NCBI GenBank assembly: GCA_904063045.1 | Contig: CAJFCJ010000007.1 | Coordinates: 2,115,404 to 2,179,403, forward strand | DNA: 64,000 nucleotides | Source of the DNA: Dimorphilus gyrociliatus | Taxonomy: Eukaryota; Annelida; Polychaeta; Dinophilidae | Reading direction: 5' to 3' | Shown: in pieces, positions 25,405 through 48,197 of the stretch | How the letters are laid out: each line of letters starts with the position of its first letter | Position numbering within the stretch: position 1 is the stretch's first letter | Notes under the pieces: model-generated | What the model saw: only the letters and a program-made list of their open reading frames with translations | Database searches by the model: none | Told to the model about the DNA's origin: nothing | Position numbers and translations under genes: made by a program

Positions 25405-26599
25405 ATGAAGATGAAGAAAGCATATTGTCCTTCTCCAGCCTATGATAGCGATGCAACTCATCCGGAAAGTCCTTATCCGAGTCGGAATTGGGTTGATGAT
25501 TTAGATCTATTTAATGATATTAAAGCGACAGATTCTATTGTGCCGCGCCATGCAAAGACAACCTCCGTCAGCGTTCAGACTGTTGTATCCGGAAGTTAGT
25601 TGAGTTAGCTTTTAAAATGTTTGTTTTCTATCTTTGCGAAAACATAGGTTTGAGAAGTGAATCTACAAAGAAAATCGATTCAACTGGTCGAATCCCAAAT
25701 TGCATCGAAAAATTAGAGTAAGAGCTAGTCGAATTTCCATAATTAGCTTTTCACCACCATTGTTTACAATTTTAGAGTTCTTGTCAAAAAAGCTCAAAAC
25801 AATTCAAAAAAATTGCCTCCCTATAGTATTGCTTTGTTTCACACTTATCTTATTCAATTAGAAACGTTTTTAAGAGATTGTCGAGAGGAAACAACTCACG
25901 ACACAAAGCGCTGCATAGAAATTTTTTGTGGTAAGTTTAACATGTTTACAATTGTAGAAAAACGACTCATAAACAAATTGTCCAATTTAAGATTCAGCAT
26001 TGTATTTAACGAACGACGAAGCTGAAATTTTGATAACTTCGGTTGGAAAATTCATGAGTAAAATCATATGGTTCATAACTAGTGGCAAGAGTCACTATCA
26101 GGTAAAGTTCTGTCTTGTTTTTTTAAGAAATTAAGTAACATTTCATACAGATACTACAAGAAAAGCGTCAGACAGTTCTTTTGCACTTTGCTCATCATGA
26201 ATATTTTTCATTCCAACTAATAGAAAAACTTGTTACTTGCTTGTGCACTTTAGCTCAATCGATCTTGCTAACTTACTTTGGATTATTGAACTCAGAAAGC
26301 GTATGCGAAGCGCTCGAAAGAGTACACTTCATTGCCCAAATAGCCATCGAATGCTTAGTAAATACGGAAATCAAATTTCATAGGTAAGAGAGTTTATTAA
26401 TATTTTATCTCTGATAGTTTAATTCTCACACAGAAATATTTCTGATAGTCAACTAAATTGCCTAATTCAAGGATTGGAGTGTGATGCTGGGTGTTTAGTA
26501 GACATCAACGACACTTTAGTGCAACTGATGAATACAGTTACTTCGGCCTTCAAATTTAGACAACTTCAAGTTCTTCCTAAAGCAAAAGATTTGTCATAA
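25405..26599 (+). CDS. unrecognised helical protein
   Basis: Six exons (25405-25594, 25648-25717, 25776-25930, 25992-26101, 26151-26383, 26434-26599) join in phase to 307 residues. The first 90 are polar with a proline-rich start (CPSPAYDSD, then HPESPYPSRNWVDDLDLF); the remainder is mostly amphipathic helix with many cysteines and leucines (IQLETFLRDC, LVTCLCTLAQSILLTYF). No signal peptide, catalytic motif or zinc site is evident. AATAAA follows near 26686. It is divergent from LTN1 and may share its promoter. The regular short introns and uninterrupted splice phase make it a real gene; I cannot name a family, and an upstream coding exon cannot be ruled out. Confidence 0.75.
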
Positions 26600-27370
26600 A
26601 AGGAAATTGCTACTTGTCCTTGAGTTTCGATTAAGATGGCATTAGTATCTGTTTATGACTGTTCCTTTTATCAACATCTATTAAATAAAAAGTAATTAGC
26701 AATTAAAGATTTTTTAGATATAGCGCGATGGTCATTCTGTTGTAGAAATTGCATATGGAATGTTTTATAAATTGTACAATACAATTGCTAATATGTTAAT
26801 GGCAACAATACAGATGAATATGAATGGAGAAAGATAAGTTCTAATATAAGTCATTGTGTAAGATTGCTTGAGCAAACTACATAATCGTTTACGCCTATTT
26901 CACGTTGTTCCGTTCGATTATATGCAGAAATGCAATAAGTTTTATGTTCTGCCCAAGCGATTATGACGTACGATAAATGAATGGCTCGAACGAATTGACA
27001 TAACAAATTGGCGCGGAAAAGACGATTTCAGTCTCGAAATGTAACAATAATATCCACGGTTTACTGAAAATACGCGAAAGACGATAAGCGTAATAAGTGA
27101 TGTCTCTATTGGCGTTCCCTTGCACCTTAAAGGTCAGAATACGCCAGAGGAGTAGCGTCTAAAAAACCGTAGTTTGATTAAGTCTGTTTCTAGAAAAAAA
27201 AATTTTATTCGACCGCCAACGAACATTAAATTGCGCTTGGCAGCGCCGCATTGCATTTGGATACACCGTTCGTCTCTGGGGATTGTTGTAGATTATGCAC
27301 AAATGATGCTACAAGTATTGCCGCGTCGATCGAATCTTGCACTATCGTACAGTAGTAGTGATTTTCCCCG

Positions 27371-27405
27371 TATTTATTTATTTATTTATTTATTTATTTA
27401 TTTTT
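27371..27405. repeat. TTTA microsatellite
   Basis: About eight tandem TTTA units in intergenic DNA. Confidence 0.9.
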
Positions 27406-28582
27406 CATTCAAATTCCCCTGAAATCCCAATTCCATCGTTGTCACATTTATATGGGAATAGTGTGTGAAATGGTAGGACTAGAGTACTTTCTTTCTTTTT
27501 TCACTTCACTATTTTCCTCGTTAGATTTAATGCTTGCTTAGTGTTTAATGGCCCCTACCGACTATAGGGGAGGGCCGTATTTTTTAGAAATATTTTCATA
27601 TATCTTTCCTATCCAGTTTGCCATTGAAGATAATAAAATTAAATACATTTAGTATTATTGTTTATTGCTAATATTATTGTAATTATTGCTATTATTATTA
27701 CCTTTATTAGTGTAGATATTAAATATTTATGAATGAATGTTTAATAAGGAAATGTATGTTATACCAAAAGGTAAGACTACAAGCGCTTTTCGAAACGTGT
27801 GAAAACAAAACGCAAACAACTGTTTGATCGATTTAAAAAGGCAAAAAGAAAATTGTCATGCTTCACAGAGAGCGCACATGAACCGAAACATGAATTTTAG
27901 AACGTACGCTTGTGGCTGTATCTCAGCGCCCATCGGCAGTTATTTCTTATTTATCGCAGCTTTAGATTTTGTTTATTCAACTATTGGCTTTTCCAACTAT
28001 ATACCTTATTTACAAGTTACTTGTATTCACATATTTTTTCATTTCATCCCTCTTTCCAATCACCAAACACCGTGATATAAACCGATCGCTTGCCACGAAC
28101 GATTGCTTTTTTTTTGAGAAATACACAAATTTAATAACGTTAGTTTGTAATATGAGACAGATACCGGAAATGATTTTTCGCTTTTTACCTTTAGTAGGAG
28201 AAAGAATCAAGTGGCAAGATTTTTAGAGAGAAACGAGCCTTACATGTCAGTTGTCTTCATTTATATTCTTCACCATTTATAAGTTTCCCCGTTTAGACTC
28301 TTTAATCATGTTCATTCTCTTTATAAAACACTTAATTTTCTAGTTTCGCTGGCTCAGCCGGTCTTTCAGTCAATTAGCCAAATTAACTAACCCTTGTGTT
28401 ACAGTTACAATGCAACTAATCTAGAGCATCAGTTTTCCCTGTACTCTTTTTTCAACTTTTATTACTTGATGACCAAGACACTTACTATGTTTTCTTTTAA
28501 ATTGATAAGCAACGTTTATTTCTATTACGATAGCACACTGTTAAGAACCCAATATTTTCCATAAAATATCGCTCTAATGATA

Positions 28583-28593
28583 ACGCCACCTGG
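28583..28593 (-). promoter_or_regulatory. CTCF-like motif upstream of the kainate receptor
   Basis: The minus strand reads CCAGGTGGCGT, close to the CTCF core known from flies and vertebrates. It is 79 bases before the receptor start codon. Similar motifs recur near other gene starts in this window. Confidence 0.35.
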
Positions 28594-28654
28594 TGAATAT
28601 AAATGTAGAGACTAATCGTCGCAGAGAACGCATTCAGGATAGACATCCGACGGA

Positions 28655-28671
28655 ATGAAGCTACGTAAAGG

Positions 28672-28675
<4 letters not shown>
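28655..28675 (+). promoter_or_regulatory. upstream ORF ending on the kainate receptor start codon
   Basis: ATG AAG CTA CGT AAA GGA TGA is a six-codon upstream ORF whose TGA shares bases with the main ATG (ATGA, 28672-28675). Such an arrangement can allow termination-reinitiation on the same mRNA. That the transcript includes it is inferred, as the cap site is unknown. Confidence 0.5.
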
Positions 28676-38741
<10,066 letters not shown>

Positions 38742-38937
38742 TAAAAGAAACAAGCTAATTTTTTTTTAAATTCTCATTTTCTTTTTCTGCATTTATCATT
38801 GTTATCTTCGATATAGTTTCAGTACAAAATACAAATAACATATATTTCCATTTTCATACATAAATAATATAAATTAAAAAAAAAATGATGTATTGTTTAC
38901 CTATCAGGCCAAGATCTAAGTTTGCAGTATATACTGC

Positions 38938-38939
<2 letters not shown>

Positions 38940-38984
<45 letters not shown>
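38940..38984. repeat. TA microsatellite
   Basis: About 22 TA units, ending in GTGTGTATGTG, between the two receptor genes. Confidence 0.9.
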
Positions 38985-38985
<1 letters not shown>

Positions 38986-39482
38986 GTGTGTATGTGTACT
39001 CAAACCCAAACTAAGGAATTTTAATTATATTTGTAAAAATAATATAAATATAATAAAAGGATTATATAATAATTCTTAATGCAAGACCTTGGTGGGAAAA
39101 TATATTTTATGACACATACTGAGCAAACATTTAGCATGAACGGCAAGTGATGTGAATAAAAACACTTTTTTTTTTATCAATTTACATAATACAGTTTATG
39201 TAACGTTATCGTTTGGTTTATTTTTTTCTTTTTTTTTTTTGAATATAGCAATATATACAGTATACATTAATTTGCATATGAATATATATATATATGATTT
39301 ATATGCTTTGTATACTTTTTTTGTAAATAGTAATGTAATATGTTGGCCGATATGGGGTTAATTTTAAAGAAAATAAAATCATGATACCTGTGTAAAGTGT
39401 AATGCGTTTTTTTTTCTTTTTCACAAAAGGAGAAGGCACTGATATTCTTTTTAATTTTTCTTTAGCAAAATTTAAACTTTGC

Positions 39483-39488
<6 letters not shown>

Positions 39489-39527
<39 letters not shown>
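39489..39527. repeat. TA microsatellite
   Basis: About 19 TA units near the 3' end of the second receptor gene. Confidence 0.9.
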
Positions 39528-39528
<1 letters not shown>

Positions 39529-39765
39529 TGTATTACACGAAAAATATATTGGTACTATACATATTGAAGCGCTGAAACTGCAAATTGCATTAAGAATATA
39601 TTACAATTAAAATTGAGTAATATGTATAATACACGATACATGTTATACTCGCGGAATACGATGTTTTAAATTGGCACATTTGGAAACGAATAAATTTCAG
39701 GTGAGCAAAGAGCACCAGGGCATGAGTATTTGATTATTGTACATCTACTATATATTTCTTTATGC

Positions 39766-42700
39766 CTAAGTTGAGATGTATTTTGAAGAGGCCGAACGAC
39801 CGCTTCCGTTGTAAGTGTAGGATCCAGTGAGAGGCATTAGAGTAAGACCATTATCAGTAACAGTTGTTTTTCTTGGCCTCTTATGTTCTGGATTACTTAG
39901 TGACTTGGTCGACGATCCTGTACATCGAACGGCGAATCGTAATTCGTCCGCCATCTCTTGACAGATGGATCTCTATATGAGGGAGGGAGGAGTTTAGTTA
40001 AAAAGAACGATGAATATTATCTAATTATATCATAGATATAATTAGACGCCTGTTTACTAACCCTATCCTCTCCAGCATTCTTATTAGCTTTCCAGACAAA
40101 TTCCAGAACGGCTACGATAAGTGATAAGGAGAGCCCTCCCAAGAGGACTACAAATATGCCGCCCACGTTAGCAATAGATAGCGCGTTAGCGTCCTTTTGC
40201 TTTTTATCGTCCGTTTCACATTGTCCACCGCCGCCCTTCTCTTTCCACCATTTATTATAAAAGATTTGCAGTTTTTGGTCTTCGGCCAATTTGAGTATAC
40301 TACTAGAAATCTTATCCCTCCATATCGAACCCATCGGCGTTCCTATACCGTATCCTTTCGAATCTAATAGACCGCCGACTTGCATAAGATCACAATCTCT
40401 CTCCACCTTATATTCATTCATAGTGCTTTCAAGTAGAAAAGCGTAGTTACCTTTTTTGACCCTCTTAATACCTTCCTCTGTCGTGTTTGCAAAAACAGAC
40501 GGGGTTGTTTTTTCCATAAATTTCCACATACGTTGATAAGTTTCAATTTCGGAGTCGCGGAAAAAAGCCATGGTTGAACCACCCCTCAATGTTCCATATC
40601 TGATAGCTACTTGTTTGGCCAAATCATCTGCACTCTCAATTGGTGAAACCATCCGTTCAACGGTAAGAAATGCAGCTAAATTAGCAGTGTAAGAAGATAT
40701 TATAATTAATGTGAAGAACCACCAAATGCCGCTAACGAGACGCGTTGAGACAGCTCTAGGTGCCACCTCCGAACCCTGCTGCATTAGCGAACCAATTGTG
40801 AACCAAAGGCTATTGAGCAAAGTAAATTGATTTTCCACAACATCAGAATCCTTATCGCAGGGATGCGGGTTATACCATTCGTAAGGAGAGAAGCGAGCAA
40901 CGATAAATAAAGTAAAGCTTACGCCCAAATAGGCAACTAACACGTATAACCATATTTGAAAGGATAGAGGTGACAAAAAAGAGAACAAGTATGGGTCCTT
41001 TTTCTCTGGTTTCTTAAATATGATTGATATGCCTAAATTCATAAACGGTTTCGTAAAATCAATAACTCGCTCTCGATCGTACGTTATAGTCAATGAAGCG
41101 ACAGCTAAATCGGCTCTTTTATTAATTAATTCACCGACCATTCCATTCCAATTACCGGATTTATCCTCAACACCGTAATTCATGTCGGGTACAAGATAAA
41201 TGGAGTAATTAAAATTGTGCATTTTCGAAATAGCCTCAAGCAAATCCACGCAATAACCTTCGAAAGTTATATTGCCCTCCGAATCATTCTTTACAAAGAT
41301 ATACGGCTCCTCCTATCATGTACATAGACAAAAGGTAAAAAATTAGTTTACGAGGATCGACGCGTGTAAACTACAAATTTAAGATAATGTAATGGAATAC
41401 CAACCGCAATAGTAGTCACACGAAGCGTCTTATTTTGCAAAGAATCTGTGATTTTATCATTCAATTGAGAGTAATTTCTGGTTATGTTTAATCCGGTCGA
41501 TACGTTCCAATAGCCGACTTTTTCCGTTTCACCGCTGAAATTTATTTCCACTAAATCCATTTGTAAGTTTCTCCGTTTACCGTCAACGAATTCTATTCGT
41601 CCGGTTAGGCCGTCCAAACGGGTATTTGCCAATAAGTTGTTTATGGTCGATCCATCTTCCCAAGCGTCGGATTTCGAACAAGAAAGGGGAATTGGCCTTA
41701 TAACGTGTCCTTTGTTGGCTTCCTCCAATGCGTTAGTTAACGCGAATACGGAATCGTAAATTAACGCCAATTCCGTCTTTATAGAAGTAACCCTCTTCCT
41801 GCCTCTGTATTCTCTTACAAACTTCTTAACCATGGCATTATTGGGGTTTATTAAACGGTATCCAGTTATATTTACTGGATTATGTTTCCTAACCTCCAAT
41901 AATTCAATGTCCAACGACGTTAAAAAGTACTTGTAATAGCTTGATAACATATCTAAACTTGATGCCTGATCTACTATAACTCTAACTTCATCGATATCGC
42001 AATCCAATACGATATTATTAAAGTTTTCTCGCTTCTTTATACGTTGTAAGATAGGCCTGTAATTTGGCGGTGATTCATCTGATTCCAACTTTCCGAACAT
42101 AATCTTGTTCCCCTTAATAGAAGATAATTTGAATATTTGCTCCAACCGTAACAAATTCCCAGCATCTTTGTATAAAATAACGAATTTCTCCCAGCCGGCT
42201 CGACTGATAAAAGCTGTAAACGCCTTTGATAGTAACTCGAAATCTGGATATAAGTTGATCGAAGATTGTTCGGAAGATTCCGACCTCCTGTAGGAAGTCT
42301 CTATGTGTGGAATTTCCATCGTGTGACACAATGATTGAACATGGGCGGATGGATGTGGCGAATGGGGCCCAAATACGGCAACAATACCATTCTTCGTCCG
42401 TAAGGCCCTGCAAACTATGAAAGCAGGAGATAAAATACAAAAGAAAAAGAAAAGGAAGTGAAGAAATAAAAAAAAAGTGGAAGAGAGTACTAAACGAGCA
42501 TTTTCTTGCCGCGAGGTTGTTTAATTAATGAGCTACAATGCCAAAACGAATTGGTTGGCGCGTCAATTTATAGTGACGCCGAAAAATGTAGACGTTTTCC
42601 GCGGCCAAACTCTTCGCGGAAAGAACAGAGCCTTAGGCTCTGAGAGGTGATGAAAAGAAAATTCCACTTGCAAATGACACACTACCGTTCCGTTCCATCC

Positions 42701-44002
42701 TCTAACCTCCCCTAAAAAAATATACGCGAAAAACTGCTCACAGCTGTTACCATCTGCATTCGGACCGCAAACTTTCAAACGCTTCAGTGCTTTCTCTGAC
42801 CGCCCCTTTTTTTTATTTGCTCATTCTCTTTGCATTAGTATTTTTTCGTACCTCACGAATATCAAGTGTATAATTAGCAATAATCGTAGTTCTGTAAAAT
42901 TTGCATAGACCATTCAATAAAACTTTCTTTACAATATAGACTTATGCTGGCGGACTGCATATTGAAAAAAATAGAACCGCAAATTAATTCAATCTCTCTT
43001 TTCAAACGCATCTATCACTCTGGCTCTAACCTTTTTTAGACGCTAAGAAACTGTCATCGGCAGGCGTGTGACTAATGTCGTATTGCAGGTGAAAGGCGCC
43101 GTTTCTATCCGAATTATATTTCTCCACAGCGAAACCAAACACAGATTCGGCATCTACTCGTTCGTGTTCGAAGAGAGCAGCTGTATTAAAATATTATAGA
43201 TATTTATTTAAAAAAATCAGTAGTAAACTTTTATCATTGTTTGTTCTATTGTTTAATTAGCAAAAGTATCCTGTAGAGTATTTAGAATTAAGACCATTAT
43301 ACCTGAAAAGCAAATATAATCACCTCTAAATCCACATGTAAAGCGCGAACATATAGATAGATAGATTTACTAGGACTCATGGGTATATTTAAGAATGTGA
43401 TACATGTGTATATATACTGTATATATATAATATATATATGAGTGTCTGTTGTGCTGTTGTGTGAGAGTGTGTGCAAGAGAGCTTTTGCATGTGCATAAGT
43501 TCGTATTAAATGTTTACACCACATTTATTTATGTATAAATATATCTCTAAAGGGATTTTTTTGACAAAGGAGCCAAATTGCAGTAGCCGCGAGATGAAAA
43601 CGCTAACGGCAAAGAAGGAGGGAAAGTGCAATGTTTACGTGACATTCAAACGCCGTCGGAAAATCTCTACGGGAAGGCTTAATCTAAAGCGGGGCCTTCG
43701 GATTATATACTATACGTATGTCCCGTATCGTATATACAATATATTTTTGTAATATATTATATACAATAAACGATATTTTACGCCTAATATATACTCAAAA
43801 TTATACAATAAACGATTATTTGTTCAGAAAGTACATTCCGAAAGAGCAAACAACCTTCTAACTTGTTAGCGCGAGTAATTCGTTTTCCGATTTGAGAATT
43901 TGTTGAGTCAGACTTATTGTAAACAGCTGCTTATAACTCGAATGCCGCCTCAATACTTTACATATATACCTATAATATATATATATATATATATGTATAT
44001 AA

Positions 44003-44038
<36 letters not shown>

Positions 44039-44417
44039 CATGTGGTATATATAGAATGCAAACACATATATACATGTTAATTGTTTGAATATAATTGATA
44101 TGCTTAAAAAATAAATATGAATATACATAAAATTACTAGTGCATATTCATATTGTTCCCTAAGGCCTATGAATGAAATGAAAACCATTCTTGTAATTGCT
44201 AAGAATTATGTCAGAATGTTGGTAACGTCATTAGCATTCATTTATCAATTGTATTTATTCTATACCAATTATATTTTTTTTCAGGTTGTAGGCTTAGAAA
44301 ATTACTAGAATGCTTAAATTTTTACTGACCTACTGTTAAAGTTGTCTTCCTGTCGCCTTCTACTAGGAGAAGATAGGTTTTAAAAAGAAGAGCGAAAAAG
44401 ACAGCCGATGGCGACAT
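39766..44417 (-). CDS. kainate-type ionotropic glutamate receptor subunit, five-exon copy
   Basis: Exons on the minus strand: 44417-44330, 43180-43031, 42414-41405, 41312-40062, 39972-39766, giving 901 residues. A signal peptide ([18 protein letters not shown]) is followed by the amino-terminal domain, mostly in one 1010-nt exon, then ligand-binding and membrane parts in one 1251-nt exon. Family marks: [22 protein letters not shown] with the ligand-binding arginine, [29 protein letters not shown] and the MQQG pore with Q at the Q/R site. The tail carries [12 protein letters not shown], shared with the neighbouring receptor. Reading past 40062 instead of splicing would end the tail as [14 protein letters not shown]. 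The gene is tail to tail with its paralogue. It should form glutamate-gated cation channels, perhaps together with that paralogue; hetero-assembly is an inference. Confidence 0.95.
43977..44036. repeat. TA microsatellites in the first intron of the five-exon receptor
   Basis: Two TA tracts, about 18 and 30 bases, separated by GTATATAAATT. Confidence 0.85.
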
Positions 44418-44422
44418 TACAT
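44417..44422 (-). promoter_or_regulatory. minimal start-stop upstream ORF overlapping the receptor start codon
   Basis: The minus strand reads GG ATG TAA TG TCG: an ATG-TAA start-stop element whose last A is the first base of the main ATG (ATGTAATG). It is the smallest possible upstream ORF and could stall or recycle ribosomes at the receptor start. Transcript inclusion is inferred; a possible acceptor (TTCACACAG) lies just upstream, so a 5' UTR intron is possible. Confidence 0.5.
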
Positions 44423-45364
44423 CCTCCTTTAGCCTGTGTGAATGGTTCAGCACGGTATAAAATAGTTGTAAAAACAAATTCAAATTATAATATTGAATAT
44501 GAAAAACTATTGCAGTATTGTGCTGGCGAGTTCGTAACACTTGTTCCCCACCGTATTCAAATACGCATGCGCATTGGAAAACAAGTGCTAAAGTATATAG
44601 AAGTCGGACTGTTTGTAAGCAACGATATGCTTTTTCTGCATGCTTATAAACACGCTGCCAAACTGTTGCCTTCTCTTACAGAATGAGTGAGTGAATGATT
44701 GAGCTAAGGAAAACGTTAAGGGAGGTAGAGTGCTAGGGAGCAAGGAGAAGGTAAAGTAAGTGAAGTGAGAGAATAAGAAAGGCAGGAAGACGGATAGCGA
44801 GCAGCAGAGAGAGACACACAAAGACTAAGGGGGTAGAGGGTTACCGGAGTTAAGAGGGATATAAAGGAATAAGAGAATAAAATATATTAAAAAAAAAATA
44901 ACTGTATTCGAAAAGGATTGAGGGGGTGAAAGAAAGTAAGAAAATCCTGTTCAAATACGTATGTTCTTTTCGTAATTGTGTGTTTTTAACATTTTTCACA
45001 ACGACCTATAAGCGGTTATCTAAATATTGGCTCAGAAACAATCAGAGACCAATTAGAAGAAAAGAACTAGCTTTCGATGATCAATATTCGAAATATAATT
45101 ATAGAAATAGTGTGAAAAAAAACGAGAACATTTTTATAAATAATCATACAGAAACGTACCTACTTACTACTTACAAAGGCAAGGCAACTAGACAAGTAAT
45201 TCGAAACTCTAAAATGCCGTTCCATTATTAAATATGAAAAAGCAGCGGATTAATAAAATTCGACCGCAAAGAAAAAGCCTACCCGATTTTTGTCGACTTT
45301 TCTCCACAAAGTATGCGAAAATATTAAATGTGATTTCGTTTTCTTTTTCTCTCTCTAGTCTATT

Positions 45365-45384
45365 TTCTCTGTCTCCTTCCCTCG

Positions 45385-45429
<45 letters not shown>
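45365..45429. repeat. CT microsatellite
   Basis: Long CT tract with a few CTCG interruptions; it explains a serine/leucine-rich spurious ORF. Confidence 0.9.
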
Positions 45430-45432
<3 letters not shown>

Positions 45433-45792
45433 TACACGCTTTATTTTTCTCTCGTTTCCTCTCTCTCACTGCTCTGTCTTTGTCTGTCACTGTTTCAGTA
45501 GAAAAGAGTTTTCTCTTTTGTCTTTCTGCTCTATTATCACTTTTTCCTTTATCTTGTGTCCTCTTAAAAAGTTTTATATTATCAAATACAAAGCGGTGTT
45601 TTTCATGAAGAAGATGATCCGTAAAAACAAGTAAAGAGTTATTCCCGTCCTAATATTTTGATACATATACATAAATATACATATCTTTTAAAATATAAAT
45701 ATGTATATATATGCTTATGTAAAATCGTTCTCAGCGGTCTGGCCCACTCTCCCTCCGGAAGCCAAAATACGCGGTTGCCGTTAACTAGTCGG

Positions 45793-45804
45793 AAGGGGGC
45801 GCTG
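45793..45804 (+). promoter_or_regulatory. CTCF-like motif AAGGGGGCGCTG
   Basis: This is close to the vertebrate CTCF core (AGGGGGCGCT). It lies about 1.4 kb upstream of the five-exon receptor. Function is inferred from motif resemblance only. Confidence 0.35.
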
Positions 45805-46780
45805 TATTTAGCGCAGGTTTAGTGGAAATTAACGATCGTCCATTATAACTGATTATGATTAATTCTCCAACCCTTTCACACAATCGTCTCTTGCGTATAT
45901 AAGCCTTAACTCATACATTTATACTGAATATTGGAGCAGTGAGGCATTTAAAAAAAAATACTAATAGAGAAAAGAAAGTAAAGAAAAGGAAAAACTATCC
46001 GTCAACGAGCTATCAATCCGCCAAAAATTCGCGTCTTCCAACATTTTAGCGGATATCTTGTTTGTTATCGCAACTGCAACAGGTTTGCAGATTGTTTACA
46101 GTTTTTAATAAGGTCAATAGCTCCTCAATACCCTGTTTATATTGGCCGCAGAAATTTTCGTTATACAAGCTTGCTGACAAATTTATTCCTCAGCAAAATA
46201 TGTGCTTAGACGAAATCCGATACAGTCGATACTTGAGATAGAAAGAATGAATAAATGAAAAAATTAAGAGTAAGTTAAACGTTGGCTTTTCAACTAGCAC
46301 TTGTCTCTATGAATATTCTTGAAAGGAAAAGAAAAAAGAAAAGTATAATTTGTCCCCATTACTACCCAAACGTAGGCTTCGTCTCCACCCCCTTTTCCTC
46401 CCATTTTTTTTTATGGGCATTCTCTTTCTGGACAGAATGACTAAACTGAAAATAAACGTACTAGAGAAAAACAAAATTAACCTTATTTCCCCAGCGGTTT
46501 ATAATTAACTAACTAACAATAAGCTATCGTTTTCTCTTCATCGTATCACTTTGATTAACCGGCCTATGAGATGTAATCTCCGCCAACCAATGCTCTGGCA
46601 TTCTCCATAAACCAGAAACAGACGTTTGCGTATTCGGGTTATGTATATATTGTATATACAGTGTATAAACTGTAAAATTCTCAAGAGGCTTTATGTGTTG
46701 TATATAAAGTGAAGAATATGAGGATTAAAAATATATAGGTTTTCGATATACAATATATAATATACACTAAGTTGAATATC

Positions 46781-46812
<32 letters not shown>

Positions 46813-48173
46813 TATAGTATAGTATAGTATATTGTATATAAAAAGAAATATACTGTATACAGTAGAGTATATACAATTATTTCACCGCACATAAGCACAC
46901 GCGTAACTCTCAATATATACTTTATTTATGCTAAATATATACAGTATATATATACTTAATACATATACTATTTCGTTTATTAAAGAAACAATCAACTTTC
47001 AATAGCAATCGCAGCTGACAAACAATCAACTTCTACATGTTGAGTTCACCTTAAATCACATCTTAAATGTGCAATAAGTACATGGCATCTGCTTAGATAC
47101 TTCAGGTATATTATTGTATAACTATAGGTTGAACGCGAAACCGTATCGCATATGTATTTTATTTGAATTAAGGAAATAAATTCCTTTTCGCTTAGTCTTT
47201 CATTACCCCCGTATTAGCTGTCTTAAAAGATGGAAAAAAATCCACCTTCTATCACCTTCTGTACAGTTTGCCTAAACAGTTTTTTTCAAATTGAAGGCGT
47301 TGGTAATCTTTCTGTCGACGCCTGCTTTTCTACCGGCTTTCAGCATTTACCACACCTTAAAAGCGTCGAGCTTTTCCGGTAATAAAATGGTAAAGGTAAC
47401 TTTTAGCCTAGCCAATGGAAATACCGACTCCGCCTATTTATCTCCTGATTGAAAATAGCTTTGGGGAAATAGAAAAGGAGAGGATAGGAGTTTAGGAAGC
47501 TCTAATGCTATGGGGAGAGATATTTCTTTAAGCGTTCACCAATATCGTACAGGTGGCGCATCCGAAGTCTGTCTTTCCTATTATAGCTCCAGGCGTTACT
47601 GGTTTTCGTCCCAATCGACTTTGTCGAGTTTCTTTTGATACACTCATGAAAAGTTCTCCTTTTCCCCCTTTTCACCTTACTCCTTATACAACGAACAAAC
47701 CGAATCATACAGCATAACGGTTCGTCAAGTTTCAGGTTTCCCTCCTTAAAGATTTTCTCTTTTTAATTCGGATGAGAGCCATACTCTTATCGCCTCCCTC
47801 CCGCTAGAATAATTTATTACGCAATTGCTCGGGTAGCAATGGTTTTCTTTTCTATTTCCTAGAATAAACATACACCTCGAAGAAGGAGAGGGAAAAAATT
47901 TTTAAGTCAATTCTACTTTTTTCTGATTCTCTGGACGCCCGCAAAATCAGATCGGAAAACTACACCAGAAAATCCTTATTATCCGCCATATCATACCCTT
48001 GTCTGCTATTACTTCTAAAAATAAATGTATAAATGACAAGCTGTACGATGTTGTGGCAAGTTTCAGTAATTCTATATAAATATAATATAGGTTTGTATAT
48101 TAAAAACAAAATTTTATATATACTGCATGAATTCTTATATAGTGTCTATTATACTGTATGTATACTATATATA

Positions 48174-48197
48174 TATATACAGTATATACTGTATATA
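48174..48197. repeat. 24-bp perfect palindrome with TACAGTATA core
   Basis: The sequence is self-complementary about the centre between 48185 and 48186, with arms built on TATACAGTAT/ATACTGTATA. Related TACAGTATA or TATACTGTA words recur in non-coding DNA of the window. It could extrude a cruciform or bind a dimeric protein. Confidence 0.6.

Larger units (their letters stand above)
26600..28654. other. intergenic stretch upstream of the first kainate receptor
   Basis: A patch near 26930-27340 is less AT-rich than its surroundings but has no supported ORF; it may be regulatory. A TTTA microsatellite lies at 27371-27405. At 27552-27570 a perfect 6-bp stem CCCCTA/TAGGGG with a 7-base loop is seen. 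A CTCF-like ACGCCACCTGG lies at 28583-28593, about 90 bases before the receptor ATG. Confidence 0.5.
38742..39765. other. gap between the two convergent kainate receptor genes
   Basis: It holds the 3' UTRs of both receptors, TA microsatellites at 38940-38984 and 39489-39527, a 16-bp perfect palindrome TGCAGTATATACTGCA at 38923-38938 and T-rich stretches. No gene seen. Confidence 0.55.

Noticed and set aside
27174-27422. Possible exon in a GC-richer patch upstream of the first kainate receptor
   Set aside because: It starts at a non-ATG codon and ends in the TTTA microsatellite, with no family match and no phase-compatible splice partner.
45234-45608. 124-codon plus-strand ORF rich in serine and leucine
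   Set aside because: It is a translation of a CT microsatellite.
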